A DNA stretch of 64,000 nt, taken from positions 1-64,000 of the forward strand of contig CAMJBT010000002.1 of assembly GCA_946403965.1 (NCBI GenBank). The letters are read 5' to 3'. The DNA is from an uncultured Pseudobutyrivibrio sp. (GTDB lineage: Bacteria; Bacillota; Clostridia; Lachnospirales; Lachnospiraceae). The notes under the pieces are model-generated. The model worked only from the letters and a program-made list of their open reading frames with translations, did not search any database and was not told the origin of the DNA. A program made the translations under genes and the position numbers. Below are positions 48,656 through 58,415 of this stretch, piece after piece (the stretch's first letter is position 1; each line of letters opens with the position of its first letter).

Positions 48656-49933
48656 ATGAAGGTATATGAGACAGTTTATAATTATTATTTGAACTTGATG
48701 AAGGCTGGGGATTTGAAGGCAGGTAGCAAAATGCCTTCATTAAGAGAGTGTGAAAAAGTATTGAATGTCAGCAGGACTTCGGTAGAAAATGGGTATCTAC
48801 AACTGGCAGCAGATGGATATATATATTCAGTGGAAAAGGTGGGTTTTTTTGTAACAGAGCTTGCAGGAAGAGTTGGTAAACAGGAAGAAAAAAAGAGTAC
48901 GGAAAAAACAATAAATAAGTATAAATTTGACCTTGCTATAATTGGAGAGGATAGGCAGGTTTCATGCTTGAATTTGTGGCGAAGATATATGAAATCAGCT
49001 CTTAGACAGGAAGATAGATTGCTATCCTACAGCGATTATCAGGGGGAGAAGGATCTTAGAAAAGAAATAGCAAATTATGTTAGAAAAAGAAGAAATATAA
49101 TTTGCTCTGAGGATGATATTGTGGTAGGAGCAGGCTTTCAGAATCTTCTTCAGGTACTTATAGCTTTAATACCTGGTGAAAAAACCATATCATTTCCTAC
49201 AAAAGACTTTTTTGATGGTGCCACCACCTTTAGAAATGCAGGTTTTAATGTGAGCTATCGAAATAAGGAAAGCCATGTTATTTACGTTACTCCTTCATAC
49301 ATGACAAAGTGGGGAGAGGTGATGACGATGCAAAGGAGAAGAGAGCTTTGTGATCATGCTTTAAACAATAATCATTTGATAATAGAAGATGATTATCAAA
49401 ATGAGTTTGTTTTTTCTTCAAAGCCAACACCTAGCCTTTATGCTCTTACAGGTGGGGTGAACACTGCTTTTTTAGGTTCATTTTCAAGAGTTGTTCTTCC
49501 AAGTGTAAGAATAAGCTTTATTATTCTTCCAAAGGGAGTAAAAGAGGAATATGATAAAATTAAAAGGGCTTATAATCAGACCGCTTCAAAATCTGAACAG
49601 ATTGCTTTAGCTCAGTTCTTAAGAGATGGACATCTTAATCGTCATATTAAAAAGATGAGGCGTTTATATGAAGAAAAACGCAGTGTGATGGAACAGGCTA
49701 TTAATGCCAATCTTTCTGGAAAAGGTGAGATGCTCATAGGTGAAAGTGGCATGGAAATTGCAATTAGGATGAAAGACAAAAGTACATTTGATAAAATCAT
49801 AAAACAGCCGGTTTCTGTGGGCATACTTGATAATTCTCATGAGAATTCCACAATCCTTTTGTCCTGCAGCAAGATAGAGATAGATAAAATTGATGAGGCT
49901 GTAACGCTTCTGTTAGGAAGCAAGTCAAAGTAA
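48656..49933 (+). CDS. MocR-type regulator (GntR HTH + aminotransferase-like PLP domain)
   Basis: N-terminal wHTH (GSKMPSLRECEKVLNVSRTSVENGYLQLAADGYIYSVEKVGFFV) followed by fold-type-I aminotransferase-like domain (VIYVTPSYMTKWG, IEDDYQNEF, GSFSRVVLPSVRISFIILP). Confidence 0.85.
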   Translation: MKVYETVYNYYLNLMKAGDLKAGSKMPSLRECEKVLNVSRTSVENGYLQLAADGYIYSVEKVGFFVTELAGRVGKQEEKKSTEKTINKYKFDLAIIGEDRQVSCLNLWRRYMKSALRQEDRLLSYSDYQGEKDLRKEIANYVRKRRNIICSEDDIVVGAGFQNLLQVLIALIPGEKTISFPTKDFFDGATTFRNAGFNVSYRNKESHVIYVTPSYMTKWGEVMTMQRRRELCDHALNNNHLIIEDDYQNEFVFSSKPTPSLYALTGGVNTAFLGSFSRVVLPSVRISFIILPKGVKEEYDKIKRAYNQTASKSEQIALAQFLRDGHLNRHIKKMRRLYEEKRSVMEQAINANLSGKGEMLIGESGMEIAIRMKDKSTFDKIIKQPVSVGILDNSHENSTILLSCSKIEIDKIDEAVTLLLGSKSK

Positions 49934-49963
49934 TAAGAAGAAATATTTTAGGAGGAATCCATC

Positions 49964-50659
49964 ATGATGGGTGTATTATATGGCATTGGAGTTGGACCGG
50001 GAGATTCAATGCAGCTTACCTTAAAGGCGGTAAAAGCTATAAAGGATGCTGATGTTATATGTTTGCCAAAGAAGGACAAGGACAAATGCAGAGCATTTCA
50101 AATTGCTCTTGGTGCTGTGCCAGAGCTCCGATATAAAAAGACAATCAGCTACGAATTTGAGATGACAAAAGATGAAGCTACACTTGAAAAGATGCATAAG
50201 GAGTTTTATCAGAAATACAAACAATTGGTTAAAGAAGGTTATAATATTGGATTTTTGACTATAGGTGATCCTACAGTTTACTCAACCTTTGGATATATAA
50301 TGAAGCTTGCAAAAGCTGATGGAATTGAAGTGGAGATTATAAATGGTGTCACTTCATTTTGTGGTTCTGCAGCTGCAAGCGGAATTCTTCTCTGTGAAGG
50401 GGATGAGGATGTACATATTATTTCTGGTCAGAGCAATATTGATGAAAGCCTTATGCTCTCAGGGACTAAGGTGATAATGAAGAGTGGAAGGAATATTTCT
50501 GAAATTAAGGAAAAGCTGATTTCTCTGGAAGAACAGGGAAGAATAACTGTGAGTGCGGTGGCGGATTGTGGAATGGAAACAGAGCAGATTTTTAATGGAG
50601 CAATGATGTTACCAGATGATAGCAGATATATGATGACAATTATTGTTAAACAGTGTTGA
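49964..50659 (+). CDS. cbiL: Precorrin-2 / cobalt-factor II C20-methyltransferase
   Basis: VLYGIGVGPGDSMQLTLKAVKAIKDADVICLPKK, GFLTIGDPTVYSTFGYIM, INGVTSFCGSAAASG. Confidence 0.88.
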   Translation: MMGVLYGIGVGPGDSMQLTLKAVKAIKDADVICLPKKDKDKCRAFQIALGAVPELRYKKTISYEFEMTKDEATLEKMHKEFYQKYKQLVKEGYNIGFLTIGDPTVYSTFGYIMKLAKADGIEVEIINGVTSFCGSAAASGILLCEGDEDVHIISGQSNIDESLMLSGTKVIMKSGRNISEIKEKLISLEEQGRITVSAVADCGMETEQIFNGAMMLPDDSRYMMTIIVKQC

Positions 50660-50706
50660 TTTCTGCTACAATGTGCTTATATTACAGGTTTCAGGGGGAT
50701 ATAAAT

Positions 50707-52992
50707 TTGTTATCTTACAAAAATAGTTTTAAGAAAATTCTATTTTGTATTTTGAGCTTTGCTGTACTTGTTTTTCAAAGCCCTTGCTTGGCCTATGCCG
50801 AATCGGCTCAGCCTAAGGTAGTTAGGGTTGGATATTATGAAAATGAGATATTCGAGGAAGGTGCAGCTGAAGGTGAAGTCAAAACTGGCTATGCATACGA
50901 ATACTATATGAAGCTGTCTGAGTATACGGGCTGGCGATACGAGTATGTCTATGGTCGCTATACTGATTTATACAACATGCTTCTTGATGGTGAAATCGAT
51001 TTGCTGGCAGGTTTGGCGTATAAAGAGGAAAGGGCTGAACATATTGGGTATCCCGAGGTAGCTATGGGTAGTGAGGCCTATGTTCTTGTTAAGCACAGTT
51101 CTGATATAGAAATTACTTCCGATATTAAGTCAATAGAAGGTCATAAAATTGGTGTCATTAATAATGCACTTTTGGATGTCCTCAGGGATTACCTTAAGGA
51201 AAATGATGTGACAGCAAACATAGTTGTTTATAAAGACAACGAAAAGCTTATGGATGCTTTTGATGCAGGAAAAATTGATATTTTTGCGGCGGAAGGAAGC
51301 GGTACTAATTCAAGAAACAATGCCGAAGTACTTTTTGCTTATGGAAATACAGATTATTACATGTGCGTAAACAAGAACAGAAAGGATATTCTTGATGAAT
51401 TAAACAACGCACAATCACATCTTTTTTATGATGAGCCTTATTATTTGAGCACCTTGAATGCAAAGTATTATGCATCAAGCCTTTCATCCCAGGCATTGTC
51501 AGAAGATGAAAGAAATTGGATCAACGCTCATAGTACCTTTACAGTAGGATACTTAAACGATTATTTGCCATATAGTGATACAAATGCAAAGGGACAGCCT
51601 AAGGGAATAGTTAAAGAGGTTATCCCGCAGATTATGTCATCTCTTAATTTAGATGGAATAGAGACTAACTATATAGGTTTTGATAATTATGATGACATGA
51701 TTGCCGCCATTAATGATGAGACTATTGATGTGGCATTTCCTGTAGCTGGAGGTTTGTATTATTCCGAGGAAAATGGCATTTACCAGAGTAATCCATTACT
51801 TTCATCCAGTACAGATCTCATTTATAAAAATGTTGTTGTTTATCCTGACAGCGCAACCTTTGCAGTAAATAAAAATAATACAATGCAGCTATATTACATC
51901 AAGAACAATTATCCTGATGCAAATATAGTTTTATATGACACCATAGAGGAATGCTTGGATGCTGTGTTAAGAGGTGAGGTGAATTGCACTACATTGAATG
52001 GTGTGAGAGGCAACGCAATTTTGAAGAACACAGCATACAAACATTTATCACTTAGACAGATGTCCAATACAGATGACAGATGTTTTGGTGTAAAAATTGG
52101 TAACGAAGGAATTCTTCGTATACTCAACCGAGGAATACACATACTTGGAAATGATTATGCAGAGAATCTTGCATATAGATACACTGACGAGCTATATTCA
52201 TATACAAAAACTGATTGGTTACGTGATCATTTCTATATATTTTTGCTGATAATGTTATCGTTGCTTTTAGGCATTAGTTTCTTTATGCTTCATAGAATAA
52301 AGATCTACAAAGCTCTAAATTATTCTTTAAAGCAGGATAATATGGCAAAAAATACATTTATTATTGGAATGGCAAATATAATTCGAGTTCCACTTAAGGA
52401 AGTTGCTGAGGGAAATGGATTAGAAGATGGCAGTCGGTTGCTTAATGTTGTTGATGATGTAATTGATATGAGTAATTTTGTTAATGGTCAGGTCTCATTA
52501 AACGAAGATAAAGTAAATTTAGGAAATCTTCTTAAAACTATGGATTCTGATATAAGAGAAAGGGCTGCTATTAAAAAGATTGATATTAATTTTGTTACCA
52601 AGGATTTAAGAAACAACTACATAATTGTAGATAAACAACGAATGACTCAGGCACTAATGAATATTGCCATTAATGTTATAAATTCTTCAGAGAAAAATAC
52701 AGATCTTGATTTTATTCTTGAGGAGCAGAAATGTGGCAACCCTAGAATTACCAACATGATTTTTACAATCAAAGGTGAAGGAGTAAATATTCATGAGGAA
52801 TATTTAAAGGATCCAGCTGAAGTGTTTAGTCAGGAAAATCATAAGGATACTGATATGGGGAACGGTATCAGTCTGATGGTTGCCAAGAATATTCTTAAGC
52901 TTATGGGTGGTGGAATAGAAATCAATTTAAATAAAGGTGCTGAATCAGAGGTAGTAATAAGGATTCCGGTAAAGATTAATTATGGAATGTAA
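50707..52992 (+). CDS. Membrane sensor protein: tandem periplasmic solute-binding (SBP_bac_3-like) domains, TM, degenerate histidine-kinase-like region
   Basis: Signal peptide from a TTG start at 50707; two PBPb-like repeats (VVRVGYYENE..., FTVGYLNDYLPYSD...); TM FYIFLLIMLSLLLGISFFML; kinase-like C-terminus with altered motifs. Confidence 0.8.
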   Translation: MLSYKNSFKKILFCILSFAVLVFQSPCLAYAESAQPKVVRVGYYENEIFEEGAAEGEVKTGYAYEYYMKLSEYTGWRYEYVYGRYTDLYNMLLDGEIDLLAGLAYKEERAEHIGYPEVAMGSEAYVLVKHSSDIEITSDIKSIEGHKIGVINNALLDVLRDYLKENDVTANIVVYKDNEKLMDAFDAGKIDIFAAEGSGTNSRNNAEVLFAYGNTDYYMCVNKNRKDILDELNNAQSHLFYDEPYYLSTLNAKYYASSLSSQALSEDERNWINAHSTFTVGYLNDYLPYSDTNAKGQPKGIVKEVIPQIMSSLNLDGIETNYIGFDNYDDMIAAINDETIDVAFPVAGGLYYSEENGIYQSNPLLSSSTDLIYKNVVVYPDSATFAVNKNNTMQLYYIKNNYPDANIVLYDTIEECLDAVLRGEVNCTTLNGVRGNAILKNTAYKHLSLRQMSNTDDRCFGVKIGNEGILRILNRGIHILGNDYAENLAYRYTDELYSYTKTDWLRDHFYIFLLIMLSLLLGISFFMLHRIKIYKALNYSLKQDNMAKNTFIIGMANIIRVPLKEVAEGNGLEDGSRLLNVVDDVIDMSNFVNGQVSLNEDKVNLGNLLKTMDSDIRERAAIKKIDINFVTKDLRNNYIIVDKQRMTQALMNIAINVINSSEKNTDLDFILEEQKCGNPRITNMIFTIKGEGVNIHEEYLKDPAEVFSQENHKDTDMGNGISLMVAKNILKLMGGGIEINLNKGAESEVVIRIPVKINYGM

Positions 52993-53029
52993 AAAAATGG
53001 CTAGGGCAATATGCTCTAGCCATTTTTTA
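52992..53029. terminator. Bidirectional terminator
   Basis: AAAAAATGGCTAG...CTAGCCATTTTTT between convergent genes. Confidence 0.85.
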
Positions 53030-53032
53030 CAT

Positions 53033-53893
53033 TTATTCATTTAAGTTTTTTCTCCATCTGACAATTGCTACACCAATGATTATCGTATATCCGATAATGC
53101 TTAAAATTGTAGGGGCCTCTCCAAGGAAGATGATACCAAGAAGAGCCGCAAATATAACCTGAGTATAATCAAAAACCGAAATTTCCTTTGCTGGAGCATA
53201 TTTATAGGCGGTGGTGATGGCAAATTGTCCTATGGATGCGCCTGCGCCGGCTAAAAGTAAATATATTAGCTGGATGGGGGCCATGGGAACATAATTTGTA
53301 ATTAAAAATGGGAGTGTTACCAGACATGAAAAGCTTGAAAAACTAATTACAATTACAGGTGTCATAACACCATTTCGAGTCATCTTTCTAACAAAAACAT
53401 ATGCTGTTCCTGCACCAAATCCACCAAATAGACCAACCAAAGCAGGAAAGAAGGCGGATAAGCTACCTGTTGGCCTGATTATAAACAAAGCGCCGATAAA
53501 AGCGATTACAGTAGTGAAAATATCGAATTTACTAGGTATTTCCTTTAATATAAAAATAGATAGAATAATGGCAAAAAATGGAGAAAGCTTATTTAGCATA
53601 TTGGCATCTGCAATTCCAAGACGGTCAATAGCATAGAAATTTGCAATTAGGCCGGAGGTGCCGAAGGCACAGCGCATAAAAAGAGGAATGCGATTTCCTT
53701 TGCCTACTTTGAAATGTGCATCTGATTTAAAAAGTGCTACTAGAGCTACGAAAAGAGCTACTAGGTTTCTGAAGAAAGCTTTTTGCATTGTTGGTAAATC
53801 CCCTGACAGTCTGACAAAAAAAGTCATTAGAGAGAAACCAAATGCAGCAAACAATATACAAATAATTCCTTTGAGTTTGTTATTCTTAATCAA
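53033..53893 (-). CDS. DMT/EamA family transporter
   Basis: GIICILFAAFGFSLMTFFVRLSGDLPTMQKAFFRNL...; about 10 TM; VFIFLGEAP-like second repeat (ALLGIIFLGEAPTILSIIGYTIIIGVAIV). Confidence 0.9.
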   Translation of the reverse strand: MIKNNKLKGIICILFAAFGFSLMTFFVRLSGDLPTMQKAFFRNLVALFVALVALFKSDAHFKVGKGNRIPLFMRCAFGTSGLIANFYAIDRLGIADANMLNKLSPFFAIILSIFILKEIPSKFDIFTTVIAFIGALFIIRPTGSLSAFFPALVGLFGGFGAGTAYVFVRKMTRNGVMTPVIVISFSSFSCLVTLPFLITNYVPMAPIQLIYLLLAGAGASIGQFAITTAYKYAPAKEISVFDYTQVIFAALLGIIFLGEAPTILSIIGYTIIIGVAIVRWRKNLNE

Positions 53894-53931
53894 TTGTTGC
53901 CTCCATTTTTGTATATGAAACTAGATTAATA

Positions 53932-54417
53932 TTACTCTTCTGGGAGTTGTGTGATATCGCAAATATCCATTTGCATAAATATGGTATTGTCAGTTTCTTC
54001 CTCAACGGGCCTGAAACCAAAATGCTCATACAGTTTTATTGCACGCTTATTGTCTTTTTCAACTTCAAGCTTTACAGATTTCATATTATTTTTAATTGCA
54101 ATATTTCTGGATTCGGTAAGAAGTCTGATTAGAGTTTTGCCTTTTAAAAAACCAAGATCCTCACTTACAACCATTGCAGTAACAAAAGAAACTCCGGAAT
54201 TTAAATCGTTTGAATAGAAGCTGATGAATCCTACAGGATTATCGTCATGATATTCAACTACAAAATGTCCACATTCAAGCTGCTTTTTTATAAAAGTGTC
54301 TTTATATTCAGGATTTGTGATACGTCGAAGATAATAAGAATCTTTAAAAGTAGTGATTACCTTATCCATCTCTTCATAAGTAGTAATTTCGCAAACATTT
54401 GTTGTTGGTTTTGCCAT
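53932..54417 (-). CDS. GNAT family N-acetyltransferase
   Basis: FVVEYHDDNPVGFISFYSND...LIRLLTESRNIAIKNNMKSVKLEVEKDNKRAIKLYEHFGFRPVEEE; start at MAKPTTNV preferred. Confidence 0.8.
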   Translation of the reverse strand: MAKPTTNVCEITTYEEMDKVITTFKDSYYLRRITNPEYKDTFIKKQLECGHFVVEYHDDNPVGFISFYSNDLNSGVSFVTAMVVSEDLGFLKGKTLIRLLTESRNIAIKNNMKSVKLEVEKDNKRAIKLYEHFGFRPVEEETDNTIFMQMDICDITQLPEE

Positions 54418-54510
54418 AATAATTGCCCTTCCAGTATTGCATTTTTTCATAATAAAAAAGTATAATTACATAGGGATTTATCATATACGATAAGGGGAGT
54501 TTTTTCAAGC

Positions 54511-56034
54511 ATGCTAGATTCTAAAAAGCGACAATCCGTTTTAATTATTTCACTAATATATTTTATTTCCATTTTAATATTGGCTCAGCTTGTATTTTTG
54601 AGGGGAATCAATGATTTAAAACCTGTATATCTTATAAATATCGGTGTTGATTTTGGAGGACTGCTTACAGGACTTACCCTTTATGTATGCTGCTACATAG
54701 ATTTACAAAAAACAGGTACTAATGTTAGATATCTGATGGCTCTTATAAATGTAACCGCAATTTCACTGTTTACTGATGGAGTGGCATGGCTTGTTGATGG
54801 AATTCAAGAACTTCAGCTTGTCAATACATTAGATAATACCGTTTATTATTTGTGTACACCCATGTCTGCATTTTTCTTTTGGATGTATACCATGTCCTAT
54901 CTAAATGTGAAAAAAAGTCTTGTAAAACAATTGAGTATTTTAGTTAGAGTAGGGCTTTATGTTGCAATCGCAATCAGACTTATAAATCTATTTACTGGAA
55001 TTTATTTTACTGTTGATGAGCATGGAATATATTCAAGAAGTGCCCACAATTGGATTTCATTACTGTATTCATTTTTTACAGTTTTGTCGGCATTTATTGC
55101 CGTTCTTGTAGAACATAAACAGCTTGAAACCTATCAAATAATTACATTTTTTATGTACACCTTTGCACCAGTGGTTGTTGGTGTTGTTACTATTTTTACT
55201 TATGGATTGTCCTTAGGGCCAGCAGTAATAATGATAGTCATTCTTTTGATGTACTGCGTGCTGAATGTTTCTGAAGGAAGAGAGAGAGCGGCAGCAGCTC
55301 GTGATATGTCATTGGCAGCAATCATACAGCAAGCTGTACTTCCAAGGACATTTCCATATATGCCAGAGCGAAAAGAATTTGATCTTTATGCAACTATGAC
55401 TCCAGCAAAAGAAGTTGGTGGTGATTTTTATGATTTCTTTATGGTAGATGAAGATACACTTGCTCTTGTTATGGCTGATGTGTCAGGAAAAGGTATTTCA
55501 GCAGCTCTTTTTATGATGGTTGCAAAATCACTAATCAAAAATGGTCTAAGCAGAGGTCAAAGTCCTGCAAGTACACTGAAAGATGTTAATAATCAATTGT
55601 GTGAAGGAAATAAGGCAGGGCTATTTGTGACAGTTTGGCTTGCTACAATAAATATTCGCACAGGGCAGGGGGTATCTGCTAATGCCGGACACGAACATCC
55701 TGTGATAAAGCATTCACATGGGAGATATGAATTGCTTAAATACAAGCATTCTCCAGCAGTGGCTACGATGGAGGACATAAATTTCAGAGAACATGAGTTT
55801 CAGATGGAACCGGGAGATAGTATTTTCGTCTATACCGACGGTGTGCCGGAGGCAAATAATGACGAAAATGAACTATTCGGAAATGACAGGATGCTTGAAG
55901 CGTTAAATAAAGATCCAGATGCAGAACCAGAAATTGTTCTTAAAAACGTTATGAGTAACATAAATGAATTCGTAGAGGGGGCTAAGCAGTTTGATGATAT
56001 TACTATGCTTAGTATGACTTTCTTTGGCGCATAA
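54511..56034 (+). CDS. Membrane-bound PP2C-type (SpoIIE/RsbU-like) serine phosphatase
   Basis: N-terminal multi-TM region; PAKEVGGDFYDFFMVDEDTLALVMADVSGKGISAALFMMVAKSLI...DSIFVYTDGVPEANN. Confidence 0.9.
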   Translation: MLDSKKRQSVLIISLIYFISILILAQLVFLRGINDLKPVYLINIGVDFGGLLTGLTLYVCCYIDLQKTGTNVRYLMALINVTAISLFTDGVAWLVDGIQELQLVNTLDNTVYYLCTPMSAFFFWMYTMSYLNVKKSLVKQLSILVRVGLYVAIAIRLINLFTGIYFTVDEHGIYSRSAHNWISLLYSFFTVLSAFIAVLVEHKQLETYQIITFFMYTFAPVVVGVVTIFTYGLSLGPAVIMIVILLMYCVLNVSEGRERAAAARDMSLAAIIQQAVLPRTFPYMPERKEFDLYATMTPAKEVGGDFYDFFMVDEDTLALVMADVSGKGISAALFMMVAKSLIKNGLSRGQSPASTLKDVNNQLCEGNKAGLFVTVWLATINIRTGQGVSANAGHEHPVIKHSHGRYELLKYKHSPAVATMEDINFREHEFQMEPGDSIFVYTDGVPEANNDENELFGNDRMLEALNKDPDAEPEIVLKNVMSNINEFVEGAKQFDDITMLSMTFFGA

Positions 56035-56053
56035 AACAAAAAGGAGAAAGATT

Positions 56054-56551
56054 ATGGAAACATCAACATATAAAATAAGGGGAAAAGATTTTTATGATGC
56101 CATTGTTCATTTCGACGAAAGTGAAGAGGCGATGGAGTATTATTACAGTGTAATGGACACACTTACCGGAAGAAAAAACAAGGATGGCTCAGATGAAACA
56201 ATCAGGGAGCGTATTCTTAAAGCCTATGGCGTCCTTTTTTGTGAGGAGTTTGATTTGCTTCCAGGACAGCCGGCAGGAGTAGATGAGGTGGCAGAAACTG
56301 CAGATCGTCTTTACATTGGCAGTATGGGATATGATCCCAATCATTGGTATAGAATGAAGTACCATTTCCCTGTGATTGATTTTGATAATTATGATAGATT
56401 TGCGGCCTTGGTTTTAGCTGATATGAATTCAGGACCACTCCATGATGCAGCTATTAATGATGGAGATACGCTTGTTGTTGGTGAGGCTGATCCCTTACAT
56501 ATGACGCCAGAACAACGAAAAAATCAAAAGGTTACACCTGTTGTACTATAG
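56054..56551 (+). CDS. Conserved-looking protein of unknown function
   Basis: 165 aa from ATG 56054 with AAAAGGAG RBS; no domain recognised; lies between a phosphatase and a response regulator on the same strand. Confidence 0.7.
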   Translation: METSTYKIRGKDFYDAIVHFDESEEAMEYYYSVMDTLTGRKNKDGSDETIRERILKAYGVLFCEEFDLLPGQPAGVDEVAETADRLYIGSMGYDPNHWYRMKYHFPVIDFDNYDRFAALVLADMNSGPLHDAAINDGDTLVVGEADPLHMTPEQRKNQKVTPVVL

Positions 56552-56571
56552 TTTTTAGGGGGGAATAAATA

Positions 56572-57381
56572 ATGAAAATAATGGCAGTAGATGATGAGAA
56601 AAAATCTCTAAAGGCCATCTCAGATATAGTGAATGAGGTGGTTCCAGACGCTACATACGAAGAATTTGATAGTTCTCTATCCGCATTGGCAAGAGCCAGA
56701 GAGGAAGAGTTTGATGTGGCGTTTTTGGATGTAAATATGCCTGAGCTTTCAGGAATTGATTTGGGTAAGTATCTGGTAGAGCTAAATCCATACATAAATG
56801 TAATATATCTTACAGAACATAAAGAATATGGATATGAGGCAATGCAACTTCATGCAAGTGGTTATATTTTAAAACCGGCTGCATCACGTAATGTAAAAAA
56901 CGAGCTTGATTGTTTAAGATATCCAGAGCTTAGAAAGAAATACAAGAGAGTATTTGCCCAGACTTTTGGAAATTTTGAGTTGTTTGTTGATGGAGAGCCT
57001 GTGACTTTCAAATATAACAGAACAAAGGAAATTGTTGCTGTTTTAATAAACAACAAAGGTGCTCAGACTACAAATGGAGAACTGATTGCCTGCCTTTGGG
57101 AGGATGATGGTGATCCAGAGAAAAAGCTTTCATATCTCTGCAACCTTAGACAGGATTTACAGAATACATTTAAAAAGTTGAAGCTTGATGGAATTATTTT
57201 AAAGCAAAGAGGTAGTATGGCTATTGCTGCTGATAAAATAGAATGTGATTTGTTTGACTGGTTGGAAAAGCGAAAAGAATCCAAATACCAATACATGGGA
57301 GATTACATGAACCAGTATAGCTGGCCAGAGTATTTCCACGCAGAGTTAGATGAGATAAGCTATGCTATGGATGAAGATTAA
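56572..57381 (+). CDS. Response regulator with SARP-like C-terminal winged-helix domain
   Basis: Receiver MKIMAVDDEKKSLKAISDI...FDVAFLDVNMPELSGIDLG; C-terminal VFAQTFGNFELFVDGEPVTFKYNRTKEIVAVLINNKGAQTTNGELIACLWEDDGDPEKKLSYLCNLRQDLQNTFKKLK. Confidence 0.85.
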   Translation: MKIMAVDDEKKSLKAISDIVNEVVPDATYEEFDSSLSALARAREEEFDVAFLDVNMPELSGIDLGKYLVELNPYINVIYLTEHKEYGYEAMQLHASGYILKPAASRNVKNELDCLRYPELRKKYKRVFAQTFGNFELFVDGEPVTFKYNRTKEIVAVLINNKGAQTTNGELIACLWEDDGDPEKKLSYLCNLRQDLQNTFKKLKLDGIILKQRGSMAIAADKIECDLFDWLEKRKESKYQYMGDYMNQYSWPEYFHAELDEISYAMDED

Positions 57382-57384
57382 AAG

Positions 57385-57416
57385 ACTTCCCCTTTTATAA
57401 GGGGAAGCTTTTTTTC
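57385..57416. terminator. Terminator after response regulator
   Basis: CTTCCCCTTttatAAGGGGAAG + TTTTTTT. Confidence 0.85.
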
Positions 57417-57799
57417 TACTTATGACCTTGTGCTTTAGTCATAAATTTATCATTATTGATTATGAATCTCTCATGTGTACCCATACCAATCATTCCATTT
57501 TCGTCGGAACAAACAACTTCAAAGGTAAGCTTTCTACCATCAATTTCAATTAAAGTTGCTTCGCACATGATGGTCATTCCAATAGCACTTGGTGCCATAT
57601 GGCTTACATTTACTTTAGTACCAACAGAACCGAGACCCTCTTCGAGCTCTGGCTGAATCATTTTCCAGCATGTTTCTTCCATAAGTGAAATCATTGCAGG
57701 GGTAGCGAAAACCTCTAAAGCACCACTTGTGAATGCCTTTGCAGTATTATCAAGAGTGACAACTGTTTCAGCATTGCCCTTCATTCCAATCTCTAACAT
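57416..57799 (-). CDS. Hotdog-fold thioesterase (FlK-like)
   Basis: VFATPAMISLMEETCWKMIQPELEEGLGSVGTKVNVSHMAPSAIGMTIMCEATL...GIGMGTHERFIIN-type pattern. Confidence 0.82.
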   Translation of the reverse strand: MLEIGMKGNAETVVTLDNTAKAFTSGALEVFATPAMISLMEETCWKMIQPELEEGLGSVGTKVNVSHMAPSAIGMTIMCEATLIEIDGRKLTFEVVCSDENGMIGMGTHERFIINNDKFMTKAQGHK

Positions 57800-57911
57800 A
57801 TGTACACGTCTCCTTCTATTTTTAATATTATTATACTCTTTTTGTAAAATAAGTGGTAAAATTTATATTACTAGTAATTAAGGGTGATGTATTGGCTAGG
57901 AGGGGATTGAC

Positions 57912-58289
57912 ATGATTAATGAAGAGAACATTATTGACTTATCGGATTTTGCAGAACGCGACATTAAAGAGGAAGTAGCACATATTAGAGAGAGTATTAC
58001 TTCCTTGGAAAAGCTTATTGAAGCAAAAGAGAAAACACTTCCTGATGATAGTAGCAACAATATGGCAAGAAGTATTAAGGCTTCTATCAGAGAATATATT
58101 GAAGAACTAAGCATGCCAGTGGAAGCAAAATGTGATGCCTTAGAGGCAAAGCTTAACACTCTTCAGGAATCAGTTAATCAGATTAAAGAAAGTCAGAGTA
58201 TAAGGGGAAAACTTTTAATTGTAAATCTTATTGGAATTCTTCTGATTTTATTTGCTAATCTGTACATGATTTTTAATGGTGGAGTTTAA
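57912..58289 (+). CDS. Small predicted coiled-coil protein with C-terminal TM, unknown function
   Basis: 125 aa; LEKLIEAKEKTLPDD... helical region then LLIVNLIGILLILFANLYMIFNGG. Confidence 0.6.
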   Translation: MINEENIIDLSDFAERDIKEEVAHIRESITSLEKLIEAKEKTLPDDSSNNMARSIKASIREYIEELSMPVEAKCDALEAKLNTLQESVNQIKESQSIRGKLLIVNLIGILLILFANLYMIFNGGV

Positions 58290-58301
58290 ACAAGACAGCT
58301 T

Positions 58302-58331
58302 AAATCCGGTGTTGCATACACCGGATTTTTA
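58302..58331 (+). terminator. Terminator
   Basis: AAATCCGGTGTtgcatACACCGGATTTTT. Confidence 0.8.
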
Positions 58332-58415
58332 TGTTTAAATTAGTATTTGAGCCTTGATTGTTCTTATTTCGAGGTCTCTTATTATTAGTAATTATTGAAA
58401 TTAACGGAGGACGAA

